Shown piece after piece: positions 45,767 to 55,732 of a DNA stretch of 64,000 nucleotides. Under the pieces are notes generated by a model, which was not told the origin of the DNA, made no database searches, and saw only the letters and a list, made by a program, of their open reading frames with translations. Each line of letters starts with the position of its first letter. Within the stretch, counting starts at the first letter, position 1. A program made the translations under genes and the position numbers. The stretch comes from Ahaetulla prasina (Eukaryota; Chordata; Lepidosauria; Squamata; Colubridae): NCBI RefSeq assembly GCF_028640845.1, contig NC_080543.1:1868667-1932666 (forward strand), in the 5' to 3' direction.

Positions 45767-48700
45767 CTCCACAAACCCTATCCACTTCTAGCACTGATGG
45801 TGTTGCCCAGTTGGGTCATGAAATGTCTGCAAAAAACCACCCAGCTCCAAGAGCACCGAGGGCTCCACAATCCCATTATTCTTGTCCAAGGGAAGAAAAC
45901 ACCATTTCTGGCTGCTCGTAAACTCGATGCATTTCAGGTCTGCAACAGCAAAAAGAATTGCCACTGCAGCTACGGATGGGCCCCTCCTCACTGCAGCGGC
46001 CGGGGGTTTGGAGGAAGCATCGACAGTGGCCCGGCTCCTGAGCGCGTGAGTAAGTACCCCAGAATCCCCAGGTCTTGTTTGGCAGTCCTTGGTTATGGTC
46101 TTTTTCTCCTCCTTGGCTTCTCATCACCATCAGCTCAAGGCTGGACTTCTGAAAACTTGTGTTTTCGAACACGTTGCAGGTAGTCCTCGACTTACGACCC
46201 CAGTTGAGCCCAAAATTTATGTTGCTAAGTGAGACATATGTCCCCCCCCCGCTCACGTTCCCACAGCTACAAGCCAGCCTTGCTGTGGCAGCCCTGAAGA
46301 TTTCCAAAATGGTTTCAGGGCTGACATTAAGCAAATTCTGCCCCATTGGACGACATTCCTTGCCTAAAGTCATTAAGTGAATCACTGCAGTGGTTTAGTA
46401 ACCTGGTTGTTAAGTGAATCCGGCTTTTCCCCCTGACTTTGCTCGTCAGAAGGTTGCAAAAGGGGATCACGTGGCCCCCCGAGACGCTGCGACCGTCATA
46501 AATGTGGGTCAGTGGCCAAGTGATCACATAACCATAGGGGTGCTGCAACGGTCGTAAGTCTGAAAAAGGGACGTAACTCCCTTTCTTCAGTGCTGCTTTA
46601 ACTTTGAACGGTCACTAAACAAATGAGGAATGAGGGGCCATGATAGCTCAGGCTGTAAGAAGCCTGTTATTAGAACACAGCAGCCTGCAATTACTGCAGG
46701 TTCGAGCCCGGCCCAAGGTTGACTCAGCCTTCCATCTTTTATAAGGTAGGTAAAATGAGGACCCAGATTGTTGGGGGGGGCAATAAGTTGACTTTGTAAA
46801 TATACAAATAGAAATGAGACTATTGCCTTATACACTGTAAGCCACCCTGAGTCTTCGGAGAAGGGCGGGATATAAATGTAAATAAATAATAAAAAAAGGA
46901 ATATCTGTAATGGCTGTTGCTGAGAATTTGGGGAGTTCAAATCCAAAATATCAGAGGAGGCTAGCGTAGGGTTGACCCAGGAGCCAACTGTGGAGCCTTC
47001 TTCTGCTAGAGCTTCTACCTGTCACTTGGTCCTGAGGGTTACCTTAGAGGTCAGAAGGTCAACCTGTTTTGTTGCTATCTTCCAGAATCGAAAAAAACTT
47101 TAATGCTCGGTTCGATTATCGGGGTGGCTTTGCTTCTCCTGGCCCTCACCGCGATGCTGAAGAAGTTCCTACCAGTGTGGTAAGCAGGAGGTTGGGGAGG
47201 AACTTGGGCCAGTCCTGGGGGCTGGGGAAAGCTCGGACGAGGGCTCTGCGTCGGAGGCAGAGAGGGAGCTAGACAGCAGCGAGGCAGAGGAACAGCTGGA
47301 GCCCGTTCCCACTGTGCGCATGCGCAGAGCTGCCAGAAAACAAGAACAAGTAAGAAAACAGGGTCGACTCAGGAGTAAAGCCACACCTTGGAGGTGTTTG
47401 GCCCCTCCCATAGGAAACAAAAGAGGAGCGAACAGGGAGGGGGCTTTTGCAGGAAGCAATTCGTTCGTTCCGTGACTCCAAGAGACTCTGTGCCAAGTTT
47501 TGCCTTGTACAGCGGATGGAAAGAAGTTATGTGGCAGCTTGCCAAACGAGGTAAGGTATGCTGAGAAATATTCCTTTGAAAAACTGTTTGGACAAACCTT
47601 GCTGACTGCGAATGAACGGAATTCGCAGTCGTGTAAATAAAAGAGGTTTTGCCAGGATCAGTTCCTGCCTCCTGCTTGTTAAGGGAGCCTAGCTCAGACC
47701 AGGACCATCCTGGCCCAAGACAAGTTCTTTTGTCTCAAGAGGTCAGAGTTGAGAAAAAGGGGAAGTATTGTAGTGGTTTGCTAAGAAGAAGGATGAAAAC
47801 AACCCCGGGTTTTTCCAATTCTTTCTCTCTTCCATCTCAAAAGCGCCACAACTTGGAGGCCTCGTCCGTTTCAGAAGGACTGGAGGAACATGGTCCCGAC
47901 CCACAAACTGCTGATCGAAGGGTAGGCAAAGAACCAAGGCAAACGGCTTTCCGTTTTAGGTGGTAGACAACCAGGGTTAGAACTGACAGCACAGAGACGG
48001 GCAGAAGCTGGCTACAGACTAGGACTTACAGAATAGTTCTGAAGAAGATGCTTGGAGAAGATGCTCAGGTCTCCAAAGGTGTCTATGCCACCAAAGATCA
48101 GAAGAAGAGAAGCTATTCTGTGCAAGTCTTCTCTGGGACACTCTATGGACATGAAGGTTGGACTCTGAAGAAGCAGGAGAGGAAGAAGATGGAGGGTTTT
48201 GGTCTTTGGGGTTGGAGGAATCTCCTGAGAAGACCATGGACAGCCAAGAAAATAAATGAATTATAGATGAAATCAATCCACAGGTCTCACTCAGGATGTG
48301 GATGACCAGGTTCAAATTATCCTACTTTGAACACAGGATATCAAGACCCAACTGTCTTGAGAAGCCCATAAGTCTAGGAAAGTTGAAAGGAAGAGAAGAA
48401 ATGGAGGACCAACAGAATGTGGATGGGTTCCAATTACACTGCTGTAAGATATACCATTGGAAGACCTGAAGGACCAGATTGAAGACAGATCTTCATGGGG
48501 AAAATTTGTGGTCAATGAGAACTGATCTGATGGCAGATAATCAATCCATGTGAAGACTCGGCTGCCTTGACAAGTCCACAATGCTAGAAAAGTTGGAAGG
48601 AAGGAGAACAGACTGACCAACAACAAAGGGGGAGGTCTCAGTGACAGCTATGATGGGGGCACCATTTGAAGAGCTGAAGGACCAGGTTGGGAGCAGATCC

Positions 48701-51550
48701 TCCTGGAGAAAATTTGTCTATATAGTCACCAAGATTGATCACCAACCTGATGCCATGTATCGGTCAATCCACAATACAAATGTAGAAAAATGGGGCAATC
48801 AATAGCATGGCGGTCCTGTACAAGAAGAGCTGGAGACTGGGAATTGGGAAGGGAAGGTGGAAATCTGGATGGCATAAAGAAGACCAATAGAAGAGAATAT
48901 TTGTAGCTCTGGGTTGAACTTGGGGGGGGTGGTCCTTGGTTGATCTCTGAGCTTGGTGGCTTTCTTGCAGACATTTCATGACCAAGCTAGGTAACATCAT
49001 CAATGCTAGAAGGGGGTAGAGTTGGAGGAGGAGGAGGAGGAGAAGGAAAATGATTGTTGGTTCCTTAGTGCTTTCTATGTTTTCTTGCAGATGTTTCATG
49101 ACCAAACTATGTAACATCATCAGTGCTAAGAGGGAGGAGGAGGAGGAGGAGGACTGTGGGATTCTTGGTGTCTCTGAGCTTGGTGGTTTTCTAGCAGACA
49201 TCTCACAACCCAACTAGGGAATATCATCAGTAGTAGAAGGGAGGACTATATAGAGGAATTACTGTATATAACTAGAGTGCTCTTTGTATATATACAATCA
49301 TTTGACCTGTTAATGTTGATGAGAATCTTCTTGCTGGTTCCTTGAGTAGAAGTTTCTTTACTGTTTGGTTATTTGTCTGAGCTGGCTGTTCCTTGACCGG
49401 GGTGTTGTTTGCTGCTTGATTGTTGGTCCAGTGTTGATCTTGGCGTTAATTCTCGGGGCCTTGGAGCTTTCTGAGCTCGGTGGTTTTCTTGCAGACGTTT
49501 CATAACCTAACATCACCGGCGCTGTAGCAGTACTAAGTACCCCATTCTCTTTTAAAACTGATGACGCTGCTTAGTTGGGTCATGAAACATCTCCAAGAAG
49601 ACAACCAAGCTCAGAAGAGAGCACCAAAGGACCCCGCCTCCATAAATAACGGAGCATGGAGGAATGGAGCTGGTCTTGAAGTTTGAGGAACCTTCTCCGT
49701 GAGAATTCCTCTCAAGCGGCCAAGAGATCCCACCCCCGCCAAAGGATTATTATTTATTTATTATTTATTTATTTATCATTTACATTTTTATACCGCCCTT
49801 CTCCCGAAGGACTCGGGGCGGTGTACAGCCAGGATTAAAACAATTAAATATACAAAATTAAAATATCAATTAAAATACATATTCAATAATGGCCAAATTA
49901 AAACCGTCAAATTGACCCAAACTAAAATACCCCATATAAAATTATTAAAAATTCAAAATTTGAAAATTTAAAAATCAAGCCAGTCCCGCTTGGATAAACA
50001 AATAAGTTTTCAATTCACGGCGAAAGGTCCGAAGGTCAGGTATTTGGCGTAAACCCGGGGGAAGCTCGTTCAAGAGTGTGGGAGCCCCCACAGAGAAGGC
50101 CCTTCCCCTGGGGGCCGCCAGCCGACATTGCTTGGCGGACGGCACCCTGAGAAGACCCTCTCTGTGTGAGCGTACGGGTCGGTGGGAGGCATAAGGTAAC
50201 AGCAGGCGGTCCCGTAAGTACCTGGGCCCTAAGCCATGGAGCGCTTTAAAGGTGGTAACCAAAACCTTGAAGAGCACCCGAAAAACCATAGGTAGCCAGT
50301 GCAGACTGCGCAGAAGTGGTGTTACCCGGGAGCAACGTGAAGCTCCCTCAATCACCCACGCAGCTGCATTCTGGGCTAACTGGAGTCTCCGAGTGCACTT
50401 CAGGGGTAGCCCTATGTAGAGAGCATTGTAATAATCCAGACGAGAAGTGACGAGAGCATGAGTGACTGTGCATAAGGATGATAATGGTCCTTCAGAAGAT
50501 GGAAGAGAAACTACCAATGACTACATTTCCGTAGCCTAATATCTTCACTGACCTTATACCTTTGGCTTCCATGATCCGCTAGGTCAAGGGTCTGCAACCT
50601 TAAACACCCAAAGAGCCATTTGGACCCGTTTCCCACAGAAAAGGAAACACTGGGAGCCACAAAACCCTTCCCCGTGCCTGACTATTTTTTGAGCGGCCAT
50701 AAAACTAGCATCAGTAGTTGAATTAAACGTTCTGTTTTCTTCTGAAACTTTTCTTTTCTTGGATTTATCCATGGTTGGCTGACCGGGGGTTGAAAAGCTC
50801 AATATATTGCATGCCGATGGGTGTCGCACAATGGCGGTTGTGACGTATATTTTGAGTGACAGGGAGCCGCAGCAGAGGGGTGAAAGAGCCCCATGAGGCT
50901 CCAGAGCCACAGGTCACTGACCCCTGTGCTAGATGGAAGTCCCACCAACCTTTCTCTCTTTTGCAGGATTAGATATGGAGGATTGCTCAGGCAGAAAGTG
51001 TCCCCAGAACCCATCGATTCTGCTTTTGAAAGCACTGTGAGTATCTCCATCCCGTCTCCCCCAAGCTTCTCCTTTTCTTTGAAAAGCCTGGGGGCTCCTG
51101 AAAACTGCCAATGGTTTGAAAGCATCACCCCACCTTGGCCCATCGGTCTATGATTCCCGTCACCCCTCCACCTGGGGATGGAAGAACAGAGAGGAGAACC
51201 TTCCAACTGTCTTGACCGGACAACTTCAGACTTTGGAGATACTGGCCCAAAAGCTGGAAGTTTCTCCATGGCTCATATGGTAGATCTTTGCCATTGACTT
51301 GAGTCATTAAGCGGAAGAAGGTCCAGAGCAGTGGAAGTTAATGGGGTGCTGCTAGGGCTTGAAGGTCCAGGGCAGAGTCTGGCTCTTCGGTCAGTTCCTG
51401 AAGATAGGAACAAAACCATCTGCAAATCGGTAAGTGACCTCTGAACTCTTTTGCTGAATGGTGAGATTAAAGCCTAATGATGCACGCTTCGTACCCCTTG
51501 TCCACTTCCCTCTACCTGCTTGCTTTGAGTGACAGATTCTCCGTTTGTAG
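43267..51550 (+). CDS. ADAM20/21-like transmembrane ADAM, 3' exons only (partial)
   Basis: Exons: 43267-43450 (CGRLQCTNV, end of the cysteine-rich region), 43678-43755 (ICINRSC...[13 protein letters not shown]), 45938-46049 ([22 protein letters not shown]-like, then GGSIDSGP), 47086-47179 (hydrophobic helix [18 protein letters not shown] followed by KKFLPVW) and 50967-51036 (short cytoplasmic tail). A last exon may lie at 51536-51550 (four codons plus TAG); otherwise exon 50967 reads on to a TGA near 51151. Internal donors are gtcaga, gtaagt, gtaagt, gtaagc and gtgagt, and all phases join. The EGF-like module and the GGSIDSGP stretch match the ADAM20/21/9-type C-terminus. Family members are type I membrane proteins with propeptide, metalloprotease, disintegrin, Cys-rich and EGF parts. 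Nothing upstream of the Cys-rich end is visible: 33.1-43.2 kb holds only repeats and the N gap. The locus may therefore be incompletely assembled or a truncated remnant. Confidence 0.8.
43589..43655 (+). repeat. MITE arm (GACTTCAACTCCCAGAATTCC family)
   Basis: GGGGTCTCTCCAACCCTGG ... CAGCTCCCAGAATTCC. Half of the palindrome seen complete at 55392-55525. Immediately upstream of ADAM exon 43678. Confidence 0.7.
43918..43980 (+). ncRNA. Penelope terminus with hammerhead-like fold
   Basis: TGATGA (43920-43925), helix II GTTACC/GGATAAC (43927-43932 with 43938-43944, one bulged A), GAAA (43945-43948), CGTC (43949-43952). Core C3 is A. Helix II is the best-paired of this subfamily. Confidence 0.5.
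44062..45890 (+). repeat. Tandem array of Penelope termini with polypyrimidine spacers (unit 164-174 bp)
   Basis: Units start with CTAGCACTGATGGTGTTAC at 44597, 44761, 44932, 45098, 45269, 45443, 45617 and 45788, with earlier units at about 44062 and 44213. Each unit is a Penelope 3' terminus (including TCATGAAATATCTGCAAGA) followed by about 90 bp of (TCC)n-rich DNA and ACAAACCCTATCCACTT. A hAT-like element interrupts the array at 44250-44576. Units are highly alike, which indicates recent amplification. Lies in an ADAM intron. Array units have CUGAUGG, so the ribozyme core is altered at A9. Confidence 0.93.
44250..44576. mobile_element. hAT-like non-autonomous transposon, second copy
   Basis: Termini GGGGTGAAATCC and GGATTTCAGCCCC, 8-bp duplication CTCTTATC on both sides, four internal repeats of GGAATGGAGATTTTGCAATA. 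Same family as 2878-3141, which has two repeats. Confidence 0.8.
46177..46610. mobile_element. MITE of the CAGGTAGTCCTCGACTTACG family
   Basis: Begins CAGGTAGTCCTCGACTTACG. Internal text (TTGCTAAGTGAGAC, CCCATTGGACGACATTCC, GTTGTTAAGTGAATCC) recurs in at least six copies at 54.7-63.9 kb. Confidence 0.8.
46630..46893 (+). mobile_element. tRNA-derived SINE with L2-like 3' tail
   Basis: Pol III A box TAGCTCAGGCTG and B box GGTTCGAGCCC, then a unique body and the tail CCCTGAGTCTTCGGAGAAGG followed by AAATAA repeats. The tail matches the L2 3' end at 17150-17200, so L2 machinery probably mobilises it. Confidence 0.88.
47190..47650 (+). other. GC-rich insertion, possibly a solo LTR or retroposon
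   Basis: CpG-rich sequence with AATAAA at about 47636 followed by a short TG-rich end, sharply different from its surroundings. I cannot name the family. Confidence 0.3.
48000..48760 (+). mobile_element. Non-LTR retrotransposon C-terminal fragment, partly duplicated
   Basis: [20 protein letters not shown] ... [13 protein letters not shown] resembles the C-terminal region of endonuclease-reverse transcriptases of the RTE/CFDP2-like group. The following segment ([12 protein letters not shown]..., [14 protein letters not shown]) occurs twice, at 48300-48510 and 48530-48720. Confidence 0.6.
48955..49240 (-). repeat. Array of three inverted Penelope termini
   Basis: Minus-strand units at about 48962-49013, 49083-49130 and 49190-49237, separated by (GGA)n. 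The 48962 unit keeps TGATGA, GAAATGTC and the helix I pair TTCTAGCA/TGCAAGAA. Confidence 0.85.
49485..49610. repeat. Two Penelope termini in opposite orientation
   Basis: A minus-strand terminus (49485-49535) faces a plus-strand one (49556-49605, CTGATGACGCTGCTTAGTTG). Confidence 0.75.
49741..50520 (-). mobile_element. 5'-truncated L2 LINE
   Basis: Minus-strand open frame 49975-50517 ([20 protein letters not shown] ... [18 protein letters not shown]) is highly similar to the C-terminus of the 13190-17222 L2. The 3' tail GCCCTTCTCCCGAAGGACTC (antisense) and ATTT repeats are at 49741-49815. Confidence 0.92.
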
Positions 51551-51908
51551 GGATCGGTGGCGGAATCCATTGAGGAGTCCACGGAAGGATCGGCAGGGAA
51601 AAATCCAACCCCAAACCGGATCTGAATCAGGATCATGTGATTTATTGGATGAGCTTTCCCCCCCCCCCCCCAGCCGTTTCCACCTTGAAAGACAACATGG
51701 CTTTTCCCTTGGGGCTTTTCTCAGCCCTGAATTGCTCTGGGACTCCAGAAAGAAAACATGTATTAAATAATAGCCACAGATACCATTCTAATGAGTCGGT
51801 TGCTTTTTTCATGCCCAGCCCCAGCTCGGATTGGGGGGGGGAACTGGAGGAAAGCACCCTGAGTTGCAAGAGAAGTTTAAAAATAAATCAAGGGTGGAAT
51901 TTCTGGGT

Positions 51909-52720
<812 letters not shown>

Positions 52721-53209
52721 CAGGGAAAAGGGAAAGGGGAGGGGAGGGGAAGGGAAAAGAGAGAGGAAAAAAGGAAGGGGAAAAAGGAAAGGGAAAAGGG
52801 GGAGGAGGAGGAAAAGGGGGGGAGAAACAAGGAAGGGAAAAGGAAGGAAGGAGTAGGAGGGAAAAAGGAGAGAGAGAGAGAGAGGAAAGAAACAAGGGGG
52901 GAAGAGAAAGAAAAATGGAGTAGGAAAGAAAGGGAAAAGGGAGGAAAAAAGGATGGGAGGGGAAAAAGGGGAAGGGGAAAAGAGGAAGGAAGGGATTCAC
53001 AGCCAGTTTTCTATCACTGGAACTTGACATCAATACGAGATCAAGGCTTCTGGGTTTGTTATTATTATTTTTAATTAGCAGATGGTGCACCGCAGCTTCA
53101 AACCATTTGAAAATCAAATCCAGAAGGTGACCAGAGGCAAATCGTGGGCTGCTCGGAGCACAACACCAAGAGTCTCTGGTAGGAGCCGAGGAAGTTAAGC
53201 AGAGACTGG

Positions 53210-53310
53210 ACTGGACAGCCACCTGTCTGAACCAGTAGAAAGTCTCCTGCTTGAGCAGGGGGTTGGACTAGAAGACCTCTGAGGTCCCTCCCAACTCTGA
53301 TATTCTAACC
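53210..53310 (+). mobile_element. CR1 LINE 3' end
   Basis: AGGGGGTTGGACTAGAAGAC then CCCTCCCAACTCTGATATTC, the sense CR1 terminus. Confidence 0.8.
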
Positions 53311-53489
53311 TTCTAAGTCTGAAATAAGCAAATACAAGGAATATGTGCAGGGGCCCAGAGCTTCACAGAGGGATTCAATGCATCTGAGGCGGTCCACCAA
53401 TGATGCTCCATCACTGGAGATTTTCGAGAGAAGCTTTCGAGATCTGGAGATTGGAGAAAAAATGCCTAATGGAGCTTCTCGGTCATTCA

Positions 53490-53880
53490 GGTCATGGTTG
53501 TCCCAAAGATGCTTTTGTCAAAAGGCAACTGGTTGTCGTTTTTCCTTGAAAATGTTTCGCTTCTGATCCAAGGAGCTTCATTCAGTTCCGACTCATCCAA
53601 GAAGCTTCAGTCAGAACTGAATGACGCCTTCTTGGATGAGAAGCGAAACCTCTTCAAGAAAAAAACAAAAATTCAGTAACAGAGTTGTTAATGCCTGGAA
53701 TGCACTACCTGACTCTGTGGTCTCTTCCCCAAATCCCCAAAGCTTTAACCAAAAACTATCTACTATTGACCTCATCCCATTCCTAAGAGGTCTGTAAGGG
53801 GCGTGCATAAGAGCACCAGCGTGCCTACCGTTCCTGTCCTAATGTTCCCTTTGATTGTATCCAATTTCGTATTGTTTATT
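53490..53880 (+). mobile_element. Penelope-type palindromic termini followed by an L3-like 3' end
   Basis: Opposed hammerhead-like copies at about 53540-53600 (minus) and 53617-53652 (plus: CTGAATGA, TTCTTGGATGAGAAG, GAAA, CCTC), then a CR1/L3-like 3' fragment (53676-53880, AAGGGGCGTGCATAAGAGCA). Confidence 0.65.
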
Positions 53881-54726
53881 CCAAGGTGTGTTCTAAAAAA
53901 ACAGCTTTAGAGAAGTTCCATCTGCAATTCTCCACAAGACTATATTGTAAATATTGGAAACCAGAAAGTACACAAGAAGTATTCTAGCAGGAATGAAAAA
54001 TATCCCAGTTCTGCACTGCAATTATCTTAAGAAACATATGCACGTCTCTATTGCAAATCAGTAACTTGTTCCCTGATATTATTTCTAATTTTTACCCTCC
54101 CATTTGATAGTGTCTGACTGTCAGAGACTGGAGTTTTCTTGACAACCTTTTCCAGAAGTATTTACCATTGCCTCCTTCTTAGGGCTGAAATAAAGTGGCT
54201 GGCTCAATCACCCAGCTGCCTTTGTGCTCAAGACGGGATTAGAATTCATAGCTTCCCTGTTTCTGACCTGATGCCTTAACCACTACACTGAAGTGGCACT
54301 CTCTTTTTTTAAAAAAAAATATCTTGCAATATTTATAATTATATAATTAATTTATAGCTTTTATTAAAGCTTTGGGCTTAAAACAAAGCTGTGCATGAAA
54401 CTTCTTATAAATCCCTATATATTCCCCAAGTGAATCAGATGAGCCCTGTGTGGATGTATGTGGAAATTATTAGAATTGCAATCTCCCCAAAAAATGACAA
54501 CACTCCGTATCCCACTCACGAACAATTCCACAATTGTCATTTTAAGTTTTTGTCTTTTATTGGGAAAACCCCCCCCACTATTTTTAGAAAACGGCAGTTT
54601 ATGCAAGGAACAAAACAGAGTTTTCTACCTCTTTTTTTTTTTAACTGCATGGATAAAATGCACCAAAAAAAGGGACAAAGCAGAGATGGAAAATATTTTT
54701 TAAATCATCAGTTTTTCCTTTTGCAG

Positions 54727-54910
54727 ACAGACCTCGACTTACAACAGTTCATTTACTGACCGTTTGAAGTTAACATCTGTAACAATTCACTTAACAATGG
54801 TGGCAAGAAAGATCGTAAAATGGGACAGAGCTCACTTAACAAATGTCTCACTTAGCAACGAGAAATTTTGGGCTCAATTACGGTCGTAAGTCGAGGAGCA
54901 CCAGTATCTT
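54727..54910. mobile_element. MITE of the GACTTACGACC family, short copy
   Basis: CCTCGACTTACAACAGTTCA at the left and GGTCGTAAGTCGAGGAGCAC at the right form inverted termini. Confidence 0.8.
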
Positions 54911-55391
54911 CAAACCTCCAAAATCAAATTCCCACTCCCCAAAATAGATAAAAAAAAGTGGGCCTTAACAAATCGGTTAAACGACAGACATAATTGAAAA
55001 ACACAATCACAATTAATTGAACAGTCATTCCCTGCCGAAATCAAATCCCAATTCAGCCTTTGATTGTTTGACAATGCCCGCAGAATTTAAAAATAAAATA
55101 AAATTTAACAACAACAAAAAAAAATAAGCTCAACTTTTCCCATTCCAAAATTGCTTTGCGAATCGAGGTTCCCAAAGCCTTAAAATGTTTGTAGGTCAGG
55201 GTTGAACTGTGGGGATCCTTGGTGCTCTCTAGAGCTTGGCGATTTTCTTGCAGGCATTTCACAACCCAGCTAGGGAACGACATTAGTGCAGTGGGGATGC
55301 TGCACAAAGGTGAGGTTACTTTGTTTGGTAATGAAAGAAAATGCAAGAAAATTGCCAAGCTCAGGCAGCACCCAAGAATGTTGATCTTAAA

Positions 55392-55525
55392 GCAGGGATG
55401 TTGACTTTGCCAACTTTTAAGACTTTGGGGGACTTCAACTTCCAGAATTCCCCATGGCTGGGGAATTCTGGGAGTTGAAGTCCACCAATCTTATAAGCGG
55501 TCAAGATTGGACATCCGTGGTCTAA
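55392..55525. mobile_element. Complete palindromic MITE
   Basis: Left arm GACTTCAACTTCCAGAATTC and right arm GAATTCTGGGAGTTGAAGTC flank a short loop, a near-perfect fold-back. Partial copies at 20437, 43589 and 60124. Confidence 0.85.
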
Positions 55526-55680
55526 AGGGAAGCAAAACCAACCCCAAATATAGACCCTAAAGTCTGCTTTGCAGGTCCTGGATTAAAATCCTCTTTTGCT
55601 CAAAGGAGGGAGGGAGAGAAAGGAGGGAGGGTTTCAGGACAAAACGAAGGAAGGTTGCCGTATGTTCTGGCTTTGATTGC

Positions 55681-55686
55681 TTTATT
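55681..55686 (-). terminator. Polyadenylation signal AATAAA of SPCS2
   Basis: TTTATT on the plus strand reads AATAAA on the minus strand, just downstream of the SPCS2 stop codon. Position and exact hexamer support it as the poly(A) signal. Confidence 0.7.
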
Positions 55687-55732
55687 GACTTTTAAAGCTC
55701 AGCATGATCTAAGCGGGAAGATGGCCGGCAGC

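Noticed and set aside
44146..45921. Plus-strand open frame of 591 codons, and an overlapping one at 45107-46183
   Set aside because: Both are products of the stop-free (TCC)n spacers in the tandem Penelope array. The second runs by chance into the real ADAM exon at 45938. Composition is Ser/Pro/Leu repeats only.
46630..46893. tRNA gene
   Set aside because: A and B boxes are present, but no cloverleaf of normal length follows. It repeats three times with a LINE-type tail, so it is a SINE.
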